Positions 45,113-56,484 of a DNA stretch of 64,000 bases are shown one piece after another. Under the pieces are notes generated by a model, which had not been told where the DNA came from, did no database searches, and saw only the letters and a list, made by a program, of their open reading frames with translations. The stretch spans positions 94,432,385-94,496,384 of the forward strand of contig CM076196.1 in the NCBI GenBank assembly GCA_038277395.1, read 5' to 3'. The DNA comes from Dryocosmus kuriphilus (taxonomy: Eukaryota; Arthropoda; Insecta; Hymenoptera; Cynipidae). Numbering within the stretch: position 1 is the first letter of the stretch; each line of letters opens with the position of its first letter. A program made the translations under genes and the position numbers.

Positions 45113-46060
45113 AAATAAAGTTTTCTGGACTAAAACAAAAACCGTGCATTTTATCAAAAAATAATTCAAACCAAATTGGTAGATTTTTTTTAAGTTAACA
45201 ATTTTACTTTCTACTATTTTTTTTATCTCACATAGTTTACCCGAAAAAAGGATTTGATGATTTGGTAAAAACCGCTTTTGATGCATGAAACCATAACTGT
45301 TGGTCTAAAACCACTAGTTAACGAACGCGTCCTTAGTTTTTACGCCCTCAAGAAGTATACCGAAGCGCAATCTAGTCCGATTACTCCTTAAAAAGTTATC
45401 GTGCCAACAGACTACAACGAGAAAAACGACAAAGAGAGACAGACACAAATGTAAAACATGTTTTTTCGGATTCAGGGGGTTGTGAAATGTCGAGATTTAA
45501 TGAAATCCGCGAATGCCAGTTTCCACATGAAACTAATACCTTCTCATTGAGATGAGAATATAATAAAATCGCCAGAACTGCACCTTCTTATTTAAATTTA
45601 AAGGAAATTCTTTCCGTTTTCCCAACTTTAGACGACATTCTCATTTTCCATTTACTTAGCCATCACTTGGCCTTCTGACAATTAATATACAGCTTTTTAA
45701 GCAATAAATAGTATAAAAATAAAATTGCCAGAACTGCACCTTATTATTTAAATTTAAAAGAAATTCTTTCCGTTTTACCAAATTCTGTCGATTTTCTCAT
45801 TTTTTTCTTTATAACTTTAAATCTGTAAGAACCCTTTCCAAATTTAGTTCTCAATACTTCTAAATATTTAATTTAAGGCTACTTTTATTATTATTATCTC
45901 TCGCATGACCTGGCCGATACTGATTTCAAGATTCCACTTTATTAGATAATTTTACAAAAAGGTAGGTTTATGTTTAAGACAAAAGTGACCAAAATTACCA
46001 AATTATCTCGTACATACGATGTTTATACGATAAATATTAGAGTCTCTTATGGACTCTCTC
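45113..46060 (+). repeat. Continuation of pre-insertion repeats right of Gypsy-1
   Basis: 45113-45300 continues the degenerate repeat seen before 31498 (AAAACAAAAACCGTGCAT at 45130). 45560-45800 holds two more units of the ~156-bp minisatellite (CACTTGGCCTTCTGACAATT at about 45665). The remaining parts show nothing recognisable. Confidence 0.7.
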
Positions 46061-46105
46061 TCCCATCCTCAACAATTCTTCTTATTTATTATTGAGCAAA
46101 TATTC

Positions 46106-46330
46106 TCCTCAGTTTTATTAGCTGTAGAGGGGGAAAATATTGTCCTCAGTTTTATCAGCTGGAAAGGGGGAAATATTGTCCTCAGTTTTATAAGGTGGAG
46201 AGGGGGAAATTATTGTCCTCAGTTTTATTAGGTGAAAAGGGGGAAAATATTCTCCTCAGTTTTATCAGATGGAGAGGGGGAAAATATTGTCCTCAGTTTT
46301 ATTATCAGGAAAGTGGGAAAATAAATTTCT
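46106..46330 (+). repeat. ~37-bp minisatellite, about six units
   Basis: Each unit reads CCTCAGTTTTATNAG followed by a GGAGAGGGGGAAAATATTGT-type end. Units differ by a few bases. The frames at 46049-46231 and 46195-46392 are repetitive translations of this array. Confidence 0.9.
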
Positions 46331-46331
46331 G

Positions 46332-46548
46332 GGGAACGTTTTTAGAGTTGGAACAGGGAAAATGGTATGATTTGATTGAACAAATATCTTGAAATTTCAG
46401 GGAACGTTTTTAGAGCTGGAACAGAGAGAATGGTATGATTCTATTGCACAAATTGTGATTTTTAAATTTTAGGGAATATTTTTAGAGTTGGAACAGGCAG
46501 AATAATATAATTTGATTGCGCAAATTGTAATTTTGAAATTTCAGGGAA
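46332..46548 (+). repeat. ~70-bp tandem repeat, three units
   Basis: Units begin GGGAACGTTTTTAGAG (or GGGAATATTTTTAGAG) near 46332, 46401 and 46473 and contain GGAACAG, GGTATGATT and CACAAATTGTGA-like phrases. It follows directly on the 37-bp array. Confidence 0.85.
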
Positions 46549-46779
46549 CGTTGGAAGAGGAAAAATGGCATGACAACTCTCTCGTTTTACCGACTGAGTT
46601 GCAGACCCCTTACAGCTATACTGGCGCCATACATGTAATAAAATAAGGCGACCTGGTTTTTGTTTCAAGATTAGAGGTTATGTTTCATGTGACAATAACT
46701 TTGTGTCTGCGCAATCGACATCTTTCTATGTATATGGCGTTATGTAATAAACTCTAGACGTAAATTGTTACGAAGATAC

Positions 46780-46912
46780 ATTAAAGCATACACCTCCCAA
46801 CTGGGCAAGAGAGATATTCACTGTGACTCAAGTCATACCCAACAATCCAGCGGCTCGCAGAATCTATGAACAGGCACTTTTCAAAAGTGAAGCATCAAAA
46901 GGTGTGTGACGT
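46780..46912 (+). pseudogene. Integrase C-terminal fragment, possibly Polinton/Maverick type
   Basis: One frame reads TPPNWAREIFTVTQVIPNNP then YEQALFKSEASKG and a stop. The pattern NWxxExFxVxxV....NP and a terminal YEQELQK-like motif closes the chromo-like domain of integrases annotated in insects as transposon-derived F54H12.3-like proteins. About 10 residues seem deleted between the two parts. The upstream catalytic domain is absent. Family assignment is from memory and moderate. Confidence 0.45.
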
Positions 46913-47255
46913 GTCAGACTAGGATACTGCTTTATGTTGGAATATGCAGCCACCATTTTAAATTCTAATGGATATGTGACAAATGCTTGTGATATGCATG
47001 TTAAGCATTAGTTAATCATTAATTAGGTTAATCTTTAAAAGTATGAACATTTTTTCAAATGTCTAGTCATTAGTTTTATTATCAATGATAGATGATGCAA
47101 ATAAGTAAATAAAGTGAAAAAAATTATTAAGATTTAAATTTTACTATCATTATTTGAGCAGATGTCTACAGAATAGAACTTGTATATAACTTACCACTCT
47201 GGTCTTCTCGGAGCTTCTAGAAGGTCTTGCGCTCATGCACAATTAATGGAGGTAA

Positions 47256-47570
47256 TTGGAGACACAAGATGAAGATGAAAAAGAAGAATTTGATCAACAT
47301 GATAATTCACCATCCATGACAATCAATAATGATCCTGATGATGATGGTAACAATAATGAAGATGTTGATGATGATGATGAAGATGCTGCTGAAAATGAGT
47401 TTTCCTCTGAATTTATAGAAGCAACATTTTCACATTATTGGCGAGATCCTAATAAATTGGTAGATCATTTGCGCTCACTTTTACAACCCAAAAGAAGAAC
47501 AGAAATAAGTCGCCTGAAATAATTGCAATAATTAACGAACTAAGAGAGGCTGGCATTATCGAATGATAAT
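47256..47570 (+). pseudogene. Acidic protein fragment with LVDHLRSLL and ELREAGIIE end
   Basis: An Asp/Glu-rich frame (about 45 acidic residues) leads to YWRDPNKLVDHLRSLLQPKR. A one-base shift then gives SPEIIAIINELREAGIIE and a stop near 47565. I recall the combination LVDxLRxLL ... IIxELREAGII from uncharacterised proteins of large insect mobile elements, probably Polinton-like, which fits the integrase fragment 350 bp upstream. Function unknown. Confidence 0.4.
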
Positions 47571-48490
47571 ATTATTATTAATTGGTGTAAGAACTTCAAA
47601 AATTGTAGGTTGAATACTTCTAATTGTTGAATTAACATTTGAATTATATGTCCGAACATTTCCTGTACTTATAACTTAAGAATAACATATAAAATGTTGT
47701 ATGTAGCTCTTTAAATTTACTATATTTCAATAAATTAAATAAATCTAATTTTAAAAATGTATGTGTATTTGTTCTTCATTCCGCTCACCTAAATTAATTT
47801 TAGTTAGTGCAAGAGAGGATCAGCTCACCTTTTAAAGCTTCAACATATGATTTAGGGTTGTAATAATTGAATCCAACATTTTTCAGTATCTACTTGCTTC
47901 AACTACAAAATGATCCTCACCAAAACCACCATCTCCTCTTCCTCATATATTTTAATAGTTAACTGAGGTTAATTTCAGTTTTAATATCACTGGAAAGAAT
48001 TCTTTGTATTTGTATGCAAGAAATCAATCATTTTTTCTAATTAGTATAGGAATCAATAGTACAAATCTATTCATTATTCATCTAGTTTACCTTTTTATCC
48101 CTCGAACTACATTTATTTTAACCAGAGTTCAATGTTGATATAAGAAAAACATTTTTTAATTGTCAATGATTGATTTTAATATGTTCAATACTTCAATAAT
48201 CATGTTATTATTGCAGGGTTTCAGTTAAATGAATTGGATTTTTAACACACTACTCTGTTTTGTTAAAGATTGTTTCAAAGTTGCTTACAGTGGATTATAA
48301 AATTTGTGTAGCTGATTTATTTGGTAGATTGATTGCGGTTACCTGAAACAGAAATAACGCATTGCAATAATTTCAATCTTGATGTACTAATAGAGGCTGG
48401 TTTTATTAAATAAGATTTTTATTAGATGATTCTTTAACAGCTTAAAAGCTAGTTTATTATTTCTAATAGTAGAATTAACACATATAATAT
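47571..48490. other. AT-rich region with a diverged copy of the preceding fragment
   Basis: 48325-48490 resembles 47450-47660: TTGGTAGAT, AACAGAAATAA, ATTGCAATAATT, TAATAGAGGCTGG and AGAATTAACA-like blocks recur in order. It is interrupted by Gypsy-2 at 48491. The rest of the interval has no gene. Confidence 0.5.
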
Positions 48491-48700
48491 TGTTATGCCC
48501 TGACCTTATAAGGTAACGTATAGTAACGGGGTGATGCGCCCACGATCTTGGAAGGCTATATAATGTAGCGCCTTGGCCCAGCGCATCAGTTCTTTTACCA
48601 TACTTCATATACTAAACTTGTACTTGCGTGAAATAAAGTAACTGAGCATCTAACTGATAGCTCAGTAATACAAAAAAAGACCAATTAATAATTTTGCGCA
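48491..48700 (+). repeat. 5' LTR of Gypsy-2
   Basis: Matches 54332-54542 through GACCAATTA-TAATTTTGCGCA. A TATATAA string lies near 48560 and AATAAAG near 48632. A possible primer-binding site, TGGCACTCCCACC, starts about seven bases downstream at 48709; the tRNA is not identified. Confidence 0.85.
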
Positions 48701-49407
48701 TAAAATTTTGGCACTCCCACCAGAATCAGCATTTTCGGTCTGGAAATAAACTCGCGCTTACGAGACCTGAGGGACCACATAAAAGCTGATACCCGAGAAA
48801 CACCTGGAATCTGAAAAGAAGAAAAGAATTCTCACGAAAATTCTAAAACAGTAAAGAACTCCGGACTTACCTACGGGCAAGCCCGTAAAACAAGTAAAAC
48901 AAGCTCTCAGGTGAAACTAGTAGACGAATCAAGTAGTCTCCATCCTACGTAGATTTGAGAACCGAAAAAAATGTAAAAATTGAACGAGGCCCACAAACAG
49001 GCCTTCAACGTCCAGCACTGCAGAAAAGAGAAACGTAAGCATATTGTGTTAGAAGATAAGGAAACACTGTAAGAACTATCTTCAAGCGAATCTGGATCAT
49101 AGAGTATGAGTCTTCTTTGCATACGTCGAACGGTGTCCGCTTACGCGCATGAGGAAAAGATGTGACAGATTCAGGTCGATTATACTCCTGAAGCTCCAGG
49201 GCACTGGTCATTCCTTAATAAAATAAAAATCACTACATTGGGATTAGGACAAGCTTGTAGCAGCTTGTGAATACATTCCACTGTATTAAATTAAAACATT
49301 TAAAGTTGCAACGCGACACATCACTCGTTCACAAACAACTCATATGGGGAACAATCAGCTTCACACTCTAATAAAAGGAATCTAAGCTGGCACACGGAAC
49401 GTACCGC

Positions 49408-50799
49408 GTGCAAGAAAGTTACCCGACCGACGAAAGTACAAGTGACTCATCCTTCGCCCAACACCAACCTATTTTTATCACCGCAACGGGTTCCTCCCGC
49501 GGTCAATCGCCTCTTAGAATGCAATCCCCCACTTGTGCCACAACAGAAAAACTTCGTACTTGTATGTTGACACAGACGGAATCTCTAACAATTTCATTCA
49601 ATTCATTGAAGAGGGAAAACGACAATAGGATTGAGGAATTTTCGGAATTAGCCAAAAAAGTAGGATTGTCAGGCGAAGGGGAAATCGATTGAGAAGCAAT
49701 ACGAAAACAACCAGAATTTACGAACAATTCTTTGACCGGAGAATAAGAAGAGCGAAAAGCCAAAGAGAACCTAAGAATGAGAAATGAAAGTTTACTTAGA
49801 TGAACCGGCGCTAGTACATGCCACACACAACCGGTTTACGAAGAAGAGGAAAGGATAAAAGTCTCTACAGCATTGGAAATCGTTAAGACACTCAACGGTC
49901 AAGATGACATGGGTGTCGAGTATTTTATAAAAACAAGAAAACGTGCAAAAGTCAGAACTACCCAACCAAATTTACTTTTGGATTTAATAATAGCAAAGAA
50001 AATACAGGGACTTGCTGAAAAATCGATCCGGTACCAAGAGATTAACTCTTACGAAGATTTATTTGAAGCTTTATGGTAGAATCTCAAGCAAACTAGCTCC
50101 TTATTGGCTTTAGATTCAAAGCTTGAATCATGCAAGCAGGGAATTACCGAAACGATGCAAAATTATACAATACGCTTTAGGCAAATTATAAACGAAATAA
50201 ACTACGCGGTTCAAGCTCAACACACCAACCCAATAGAAGGAAGATTAAAGATTAAACTAGAAGAATAGGAAGTAGTGAATAGGTACCTCTTAAACCTCAA
50301 AAAGGAAATAGGAATACAAATTCGACTTCTCAAGCCGAATACTATCACAAAAGCCCAGACACATGCTATTGAAACTGAAATGTGGCTCAAGGAAAGCCAG
50401 CCAGCAAGAACGAGCATCCCGGTACTGAAAGCAACTCCAAGATTTACAAGACCTCAAACTGCACCCCGCCCAAACGCAAGCACCAATGGAAGCAGAGTCC
50501 CTAATCAAATATTCCCTTTGGCTGATAGAACCAAGATGAGTTGTCACAAATTTGGGAAACTTGGACACTTTTCTAGCCAATGTTTTAGCAAACAGAGTTT
50601 TCAACTAGGACAAAACACCAGGCGACCTCCTCAACCAGTACGAGTACTACAGGAGGAAGAAGAAACGGAGGAGACAGAAATGTCCCAGGAAGAAGTCCAA
50701 GAGCAAATAGACTACGAGGACTCAGCAAAGTGTCTGCAGTATGCGGAAGACTTCGATCTATACGAGCCAAACGCAGAACTGGAAGCTGAAAACTACTAG
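49408..50799 (+). pseudogene. Gypsy-2 gag
   Basis: Fragments: 49408-49692 (Ser/Thr-rich N terminus, then a probable coiled coil), 49873-50079 (capsid-like helices) and 50275-50799. The last includes MSCHKFGKLGHFSSQC, a CCHC zinc knuckle whose second Cys is replaced by Phe (about 50540). It ends in an acidic tail (EEEETEETEMSQEEVQ). At least three stops or shifts interrupt it. Confidence 0.75.
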
Positions 50800-51363
50800 T
50801 AGACTCAAGCGCAACTATTAACCTTTTAAAGAAAAAGTCATTGACGATAAGGATAATAGAAGAAAATTCCTCCTCATACCTCAACCGAAATAGCTACTTT
50901 GAATGTTTTCAGTAAGGAACACATATTTCATGCAGTCCCAAACAATTTTCCGCTACCAGAGGAAGGAATCATCGTTTTGAACTTCTTTTCGAAACATGAC
51001 CGATATACAATATCACCCGACTACTTGATACTCGATAAAATTAAATTACCCCTACACGACGACGGAGAATTTGTTCCGTCGAAATCCGAGAAAATCTTTA
51101 AAACCATTACAGGATATCAAAAACAGGATATTCTAATTCTAGATCAGGAAAATATTCCTGACGGAATATACATAATAGATTATGGACATGTTAAAATCTC
51201 GGTATTAAGCCACTCAATAGAATCACAGCTTGTAACATCAAGAATAGAGTACGAACATATCTTAGCAATAAATTCACGAGACATGAATCAGCAAAAATGG
51301 GATAATGATACATGGCCCCTAATTCAGAAAATACTAGAATTCTCCAAATTGAACCATTTATAA
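50780..51363 (+). pseudogene. Gypsy-2 protease region
   Basis: LLVDSSATINLL (about 50790-50825) is in the place of the retropepsin DTGA site, with the Thr-Gly replaced by Ser-Ser, so activity is unlikely. After a stop, the long frame 50899-51363 has HAVPNNFPLPEEGIIVLNFF, the distal retropepsin block in errantivirus-type Pol, and then a linker to RT. Confidence 0.7.
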
Positions 51364-51369
51364 AAGGAA

Positions 51370-52647
51370 CAGAAGGACTTCATTGAAAGACTAATACCAA
51401 AATATCAAGAAGTCTTCTCACTAGATACAGAAACTTTACCGTGCACAAACTTAACAGAACACGAAATAATACTGAAGTCAGGAAAAATAATAAATCTAAG
51501 ATCACACAAACTACCGGAGAGACACAGAGAGTTCTCCTTACAAGAGACAGAAAGGTTATTTAAAAAGGGTATCGTCAGAGAATCACAATCTCCTTACAAC
51601 TCACCATTATGGGTAGTTCCCAAAAAGGTACCAAACTACGCATGGTGATTGACTACCGAAAAATAAATGAGCATACAGACCAGGATGCATATTCGTTACC
51701 TGTGATGGATGATATCCTTGACCAATTGGGAAAAGCAAAGTCCTTTTCGGCCTTCGATGTTTCGGCAGGATTTCACGAAATTTCTATGAAAGATGAGGAC
51801 AAAAAATACAATGCTTTCTCCGCATCACAAGGGCACTTTGAGTACAACAGGATGCCTTCTGGCCTTAAAAACGTCCCAGAAACCTTCCAGAGGATGATGG
51901 ACAATGCGTTTAGAGGACTGACAGGAAACAAGTGCTTCGCTTACATCGATGACATTGTAATTTTCGGGTACACCATAGAACAACATAATCAAAATTTGAA
52001 AGAAGTATTACAAAGAATTAAGAACTTAGGTCTGCGTTTAGAACCAACCCCGAAAAGCTTAGCGCCATTCAAAATTTTAAACAGCTAAAACCCGTAAAAG
52101 ATGTACAGTTATTTCTGGGACTTGCTGGATACTATCGAAAATTCATCAAAAACTTGTCTAGCATAGCCAGGCCACTAACCCGATTGACCCAAATAGAAAC
52201 AATTTTTGACTGGACACCCGATTGCGAAAAAGCCTCCTTTGATATAAAACACGCCCTAGTCTCAGCACCTGTCCTCAAGTTTCCAAACTTCAAGAAACAG
52301 TTCGCATTAACAACCGACGCCTCTAACCAAGGACTTAGCGCAGTATTGAGACAGAAAGGTCACCCTTACCTCTTCAACTCCAGAACTCTCAACAAAGCAG
52401 AAGAAAAATATACCCACATCAGAAAAAGAACTTTTAGCCATTGTATGGGTTATGAAGTGATTAAGGAAATACCTGTTAGGAAACAAATTTAAAATTCAGA
52501 TAGACCATCGAGCGCTGGTTTGGATGCACAACGTAAAGGACCCAAGTTCCAGATTATTACGTTGGAGACATAGGATGGAAGGATATGATTACGAAATCGA
52601 ATATGTGAAAGGAAAAGAGAACAAATTCGCAGACTGTCTATCATGAC
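51370..52647 (+). pseudogene. Gypsy-2 reverse transcriptase and RNase H
   Basis: RT: LPVMDDILDQLGKAKSFSAF and DVSAGFHEISM (about 51700-51790), PSGLKNVPETFQRMMD (about 51855) and CFAYIDDIVIFG with intact catalytic Asp pair (about 51940). After a small deletion near 52070: FLGLAGYYRKFIKNLSSIAR, RNase H with FALTTDASNQGLSAVL (about 52310), then IDHRALVWMHNVKDP and KGKENKFADCLS (to 52645). Frameshifts lie near 52080 and 52455. The order and motifs are typical of Ty3/Gypsy. Confidence 0.85.
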
Positions 52648-52655
52648 TATTTCCC

Positions 52656-53003
52656 TTGAACGATATCATTGAAAAAGCCATAGCTGAAACAGAATTAAAT
52701 CAGGACGAAAATATGGATGAAGATTTGCTCGATGAATTGGAGAAACAATTACCAAACATAGAAATTCTTAACGCACCCATTATAAAAGAAGAAAGAATGC
52801 TAAAAGAAGAAAATAAAATCAAAATTCCCAACAAAAGAATGAGAGAACCATTAATGGAAGGTAACTCAGAAAATAACGACACAGATCTCTCTGAATCACC
52901 AACACCAGAAAAGGAAGCACTATACGACGATTTCACAAACTGGAGACTAATCCCATCCTATGGCAAAGTCAGGACAAGACATTATGTGGTAGGAAAACTC
53001 TGA
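52656..53003 (+). CDS. Gypsy-2 acidic linker between RNase H and integrase
   Basis: A 115-residue frame rich in Glu and Asn, without a recognisable domain, sits where Gypsy Pol proteins have a variable linker. It is probably part of pol, separated by one stop from RNase H. Confidence 0.5.
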   Translation: MNDIIEKAIAETELNQDENMDEDLLDELEKQLPNIEILNAPIIKEERMLKEENKIKIPNKRMREPLMEGNSENNDTDLSESPTPEKEALYDDFTNWRLIPSYGKVRTRHYVVGKL

Positions 53004-53224
53004 AAAGAAGTTAAAGAAGGATAAATGCCCAAATTTAATGAAGAAGATTGGCTCAGAAGATTTGTTTGGATCATCGAGGAAATAGCAAACAAGAAATTGA
53101 CCATAGTGAGATTAATATTCCGAGACCCACTATTTTCGCCCTTAGAAATAGAACCTGCACAATAAATGGTAGAGTTCGTGTCCAACTATAATCCTCATTC
53201 AAACTTCCATATGTATTTCTCACA

Positions 53225-53575
53225 CACATGAGAACTAAATGGAGAAAAAAAAAGAAGGATATTAGTTGAAGCCCACTCAGCTCACCTTGGTAAAAAGAAC
53301 ACTATTGAAAAAGCTAGAAAGATAGGAATATGGCTCGGAATGAACAATGAAATAAAATGTTTGTTCGATCATGTCCAATCTGCCAGTTACAAAAAACAAC
53401 CCGTATCAGAAATCAGGCAGGAAGCATAATACCAGATATCCCTCACCCTTTTAATAAAGTTTGTTTTTCTATGATTCCCGAGCATGAATACGTTATCCGT
53501 TACAGAGATTCTTATGTGTCAATTGACAGAAAGATACAAAAATGCAAGTGTATTTCTAATTACGAAATCTGAAGA
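53225..53575 (+). pseudogene. Gypsy-2 integrase remnant
   Basis: The zinc-binding module is visible across two frames: EAHSAHLGKKNTIEKARK with the two His (about 53270) and SCPICQLQKT with the two Cys (about 53370). The start of the catalytic core follows, with IPHPFNKV (about 53445), but the sequence diverges after about 53475 and the DDE residues are not found. A deletion of the core is likely. Confidence 0.75.
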
Positions 53576-53609
53576 AGACAATAACCCGACATAGCATTAA
53601 CGAACAGTG

Positions 53610-54079
53610 AAACTTTTGAAGCAACATTGCTCAAAAGGAGCCCCAAAACTAAATGTAATACATCAACATTCCTACTGCACAGAGAAAGATTCATCCCGAT
53701 ACAAAACGGTTACATAATAGTACCATTAAAATCTGTAAACTTAGACATAACTTGCGAGAACTCTGTTAAGCATGAAATTATACACGGACCAAAAAGGATT
53801 AAAGGAGAAGACTGTAAAATTTATAATGACTACGACACATCATACCTAAACACAAAGCGAAATTATGAACATGTTAAATGGGTGAATATAACATACGCAA
53901 TCAGTTATGATCACACCGATCTAGAGCACTTAAGTAAGCAACTAATTCAATTACCTAAACTCATAAATAACAGCGAGCTACACAGAGATAGACTAAGTTT
54001 GGATGACACTGAGAATACTTTGAGCAGCATAGCTACATGTAGGAGAATAAGAACCTGGAAAGAAACCAGCCTCGAATAG
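53610..54079 (+). pseudogene. Gypsy-2 env-like remnant
   Basis: A 150-residue frame whose middle (FIPIQNGYIIVPLKSVNLDI, then a Cys, HGPKRIKGEDCKI) resembles the conserved cysteine region toward the end of insect errantivirus envelope proteins, in the expected place before the 3' LTR. Signal peptide, furin-like site and transmembrane anchor are not seen, so only part of the gene remains. The env call rests on position and a short pattern. Confidence 0.45.
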
Positions 54080-54331
54080 TTATCCTACTTGGGATATACA
54101 TAAATAATATTAACGTCACTTTATCTAGCCAACTGAATAGGACTATTCGATTGTATAAAAAACTGTCTCCCTTCAAAGTTATGTATATTTGGTATAGGAA
54201 CAAAGGTAGAAACTCCCATGCATGTAGTCACTTCTAACGCCTCCGGACAGCCCTTCTTGACAGAATCGCTCAAAAATCGTAGGATAAAAATGCAATGAAT
54301 TTAGGGACAAATTAAATTCTAAACGGAGGGT

Positions 54332-54542
54332 TGTTATGCCCTGACCTTATAAGGTAACGTATAGTAACGGGGTCACGCGCCCACGATCTTGGAAGGCATT
54401 GTAATATAGCGCCTTGGCCCAGCACATCAGTTCCTTTACCATACTTCATACACCAAACTTGTACTTGCGTGAAATAAAGTAAATGAGCATCTAACTAATA
54501 GCTGCGTAATATAAAAAAAAGACCAATTACTAATTTTGCGCA
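54332..54542 (+). repeat. 3' LTR of Gypsy-2
   Basis: Preceded by the polypurine tract at 54321-54330. Matches the 5' LTR along its length with scattered substitutions. Confidence 0.85.
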
Positions 54543-55856
54543 TAGCAATATATGTGATTGTAAATTTTATCTCGTTAATTTATAAAAACTGATAAAATAG
54601 ACCCAGCATGGTACTAAGTGTGCAATATCTTTCTATTAATAATATTTAGTTCCTTTAATAAGCTAAATTTTTAAAAATTATAAGTACTTATTTTTATATA
54701 TATAATTCATCTTAATTTCTTTTAACCGAACTTATTTTGTTATTATAAAAGAAAAAATGTAAGAGACTCATTTTGGTTTAGAGTTTTCTATAACTGAGGG
54801 TCTAAGGCTTATTAACACTGAATGCAAATTTTCAGTATTTTATTTAACTACAACCTCCTCTTCCTCCTCAGTAAATATAAACAAGTTTTGAGAAACTTCA
54901 TGCATACAGATTGGACAACAGAGTTGTTTATAATAAAATCAAATAAGAAATATTGAATCAGTTACTTAGAAGCGCTTTCAAAAGTCAAATATTTTGATAT
55001 TTATCTGTCGGAAAAAAGTAATAAAAGCTGTGAAATAAACCACTTGTAAATAGGTTAGGATTTGATGCTTCTCATAATAGTTGGATAAATAAATCAGATT
55101 TGTAAAATAAGTTCACTCTTCGATTATTACTGACAAACGCTTTACTTAAAACACTTTAAATCTATGTTATAGCATTTTAGGAGATAAGTTGTAATATTTT
55201 CCGAAGAATTTCGTAAAACGTAAGACATACATTCGTAGGTTTTTGACTTTATCAACAAATTTACTGTTTATACATTCCATAAGCATGCATCACTCGTCTC
55301 CAGTTATCTATTTGCTTTTTCATTAACTAATTCCTTAGCGAATTTCTCTTTGATATTTGTTGACAGGAAGCTGACGTCATATTTTGTCTGACACCAAGGG
55401 TAGGTTAAACATGATACACTTATTTTAATGTCTGATATCACATTGTGGGAGATCTCGCAAATACACAGAAATGACTTTAAGCTATTTTTTTGCATATTCT
55501 GAGCTGTACAATTGATTTTCTAATTATTTTCTATTTAGCATGGACATGAACTCTTTTCCCAAGAACCGCATTATTAACCTTGAAAAATTTCTGTAAAATT
55601 AAAGACTTATTGTTTATGTATAGTATTAATGATCTCTCAAATGACGTTGTAGCATTCTGGGGGATACGATGTAATATTTTGAAAGAGTTTGGAAAAACGT
55701 AAGTATTACTTTAATTATTGTACTTACAATTTTTCAACAGTTAAGTAAAATATTTTTTAGACGACATAACTGCAACCTAAGAAGAACAGAGAGACTTTTT
55801 AAAATATTTTTTTATGCTAAATCTTCAAATCATAATAGGTAAATTGCTATTTCTAA

Positions 55857-55898
<42 letters not shown>

Positions 55899-56088
55899 TT
55901 AAAGAAGAACGAATGTGAAACCTGTTAATTAAATGTATGCCACCTTTTATCTCAAGTTTCGGGAATGCTGATACTATATTACGTATTTAACATAAAGAGA
56001 TAAACACGCTGATTTAAAGTGGTGCTATAAATCATAAGACCTTCAATAAAATGCATTCTGATATTGCAGTGTTTCATATGATCTGGGA
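54543..56088. other. Unassigned AT-rich DNA with a (GA)n microsatellite
   Basis: No gene or known element recognised. A (GA)n run lies at about 55863-55893. The short minus-strand frames, including 55304-55495, show no known motif. Confidence 0.45.
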
Positions 56089-56106
56089 TTATTATTATTA
56101 TTATTG

Positions 56107-56395
56107 TAGGCCCAGCTCCCCCACAGGTACTCATGACCCGGTACTTCGCTACTAAACATGGTCGCGAACCCGGCAAGCGCTCAGTAGATTCGTAGGTGTC
56201 AGATGCCGTTTGAAAAATTATTCTGCTTGCGCATTCTTCAAATAAATAAAATAATCATGCTCTGTACCGTGAAGCATCGCAACTTTTTCTCTGGCGAAAA
56301 GGAATGCCTGAAGCAAGAGGTGTTATTCTGAAAAGAGGAAATTCACAAATGAATCAGACACCCAAAGAATCATTGCTTGTTATTTTTTTTGTTTT
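56107..56395 (-). repeat. 3' UTR segment shared with 61072-61380
   Basis: Shares CAGGTACTCATGACCCGGTAC, CGGCAAG and AGCATCGCA blocks in order with the second copy. A 42-base (GA)n run (about 56440-56482) lies further inside the 3' region of this copy only. The frames at 56304-56586 translate that microsatellite and are not genes. Confidence 0.8.
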
Positions 56396-56440
56396 CAAGC
56401 AACGAGTTCCGTCAGGCCAAGGAGGCAAAAGCACTCCCCT

Positions 56441-56484
<44 letters not shown>

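Larger units (their letters stand above)
48491..54542 (+). mobile_element. Gypsy-2: env-bearing errantivirus-like provirus, degraded
   Basis: Direct LTRs of 210 and 211 bp (TGTTATGCCC...TTTGCGCA) bound gag, protease, RT/RNase H, an integrase remnant and an env-like remnant, in the order of insect errantiviruses. A polypurine tract, AAACGGAGGG, lies just before the 3' LTR. A clear target duplication is not visible. Stops occur in gag and env, the protease active site has changed, and most of the integrase core is gone, so this old copy cannot be autonomous. The LTRs differ at roughly 10% of sites by eye. Confidence 0.85.

Noticed and set aside
48701..48722. A named tRNA primer for Gypsy-2
   Set aside because: TGGCACTCCCACC follows the LTR by about eight bases, but I cannot match it to a specific tRNA with confidence.
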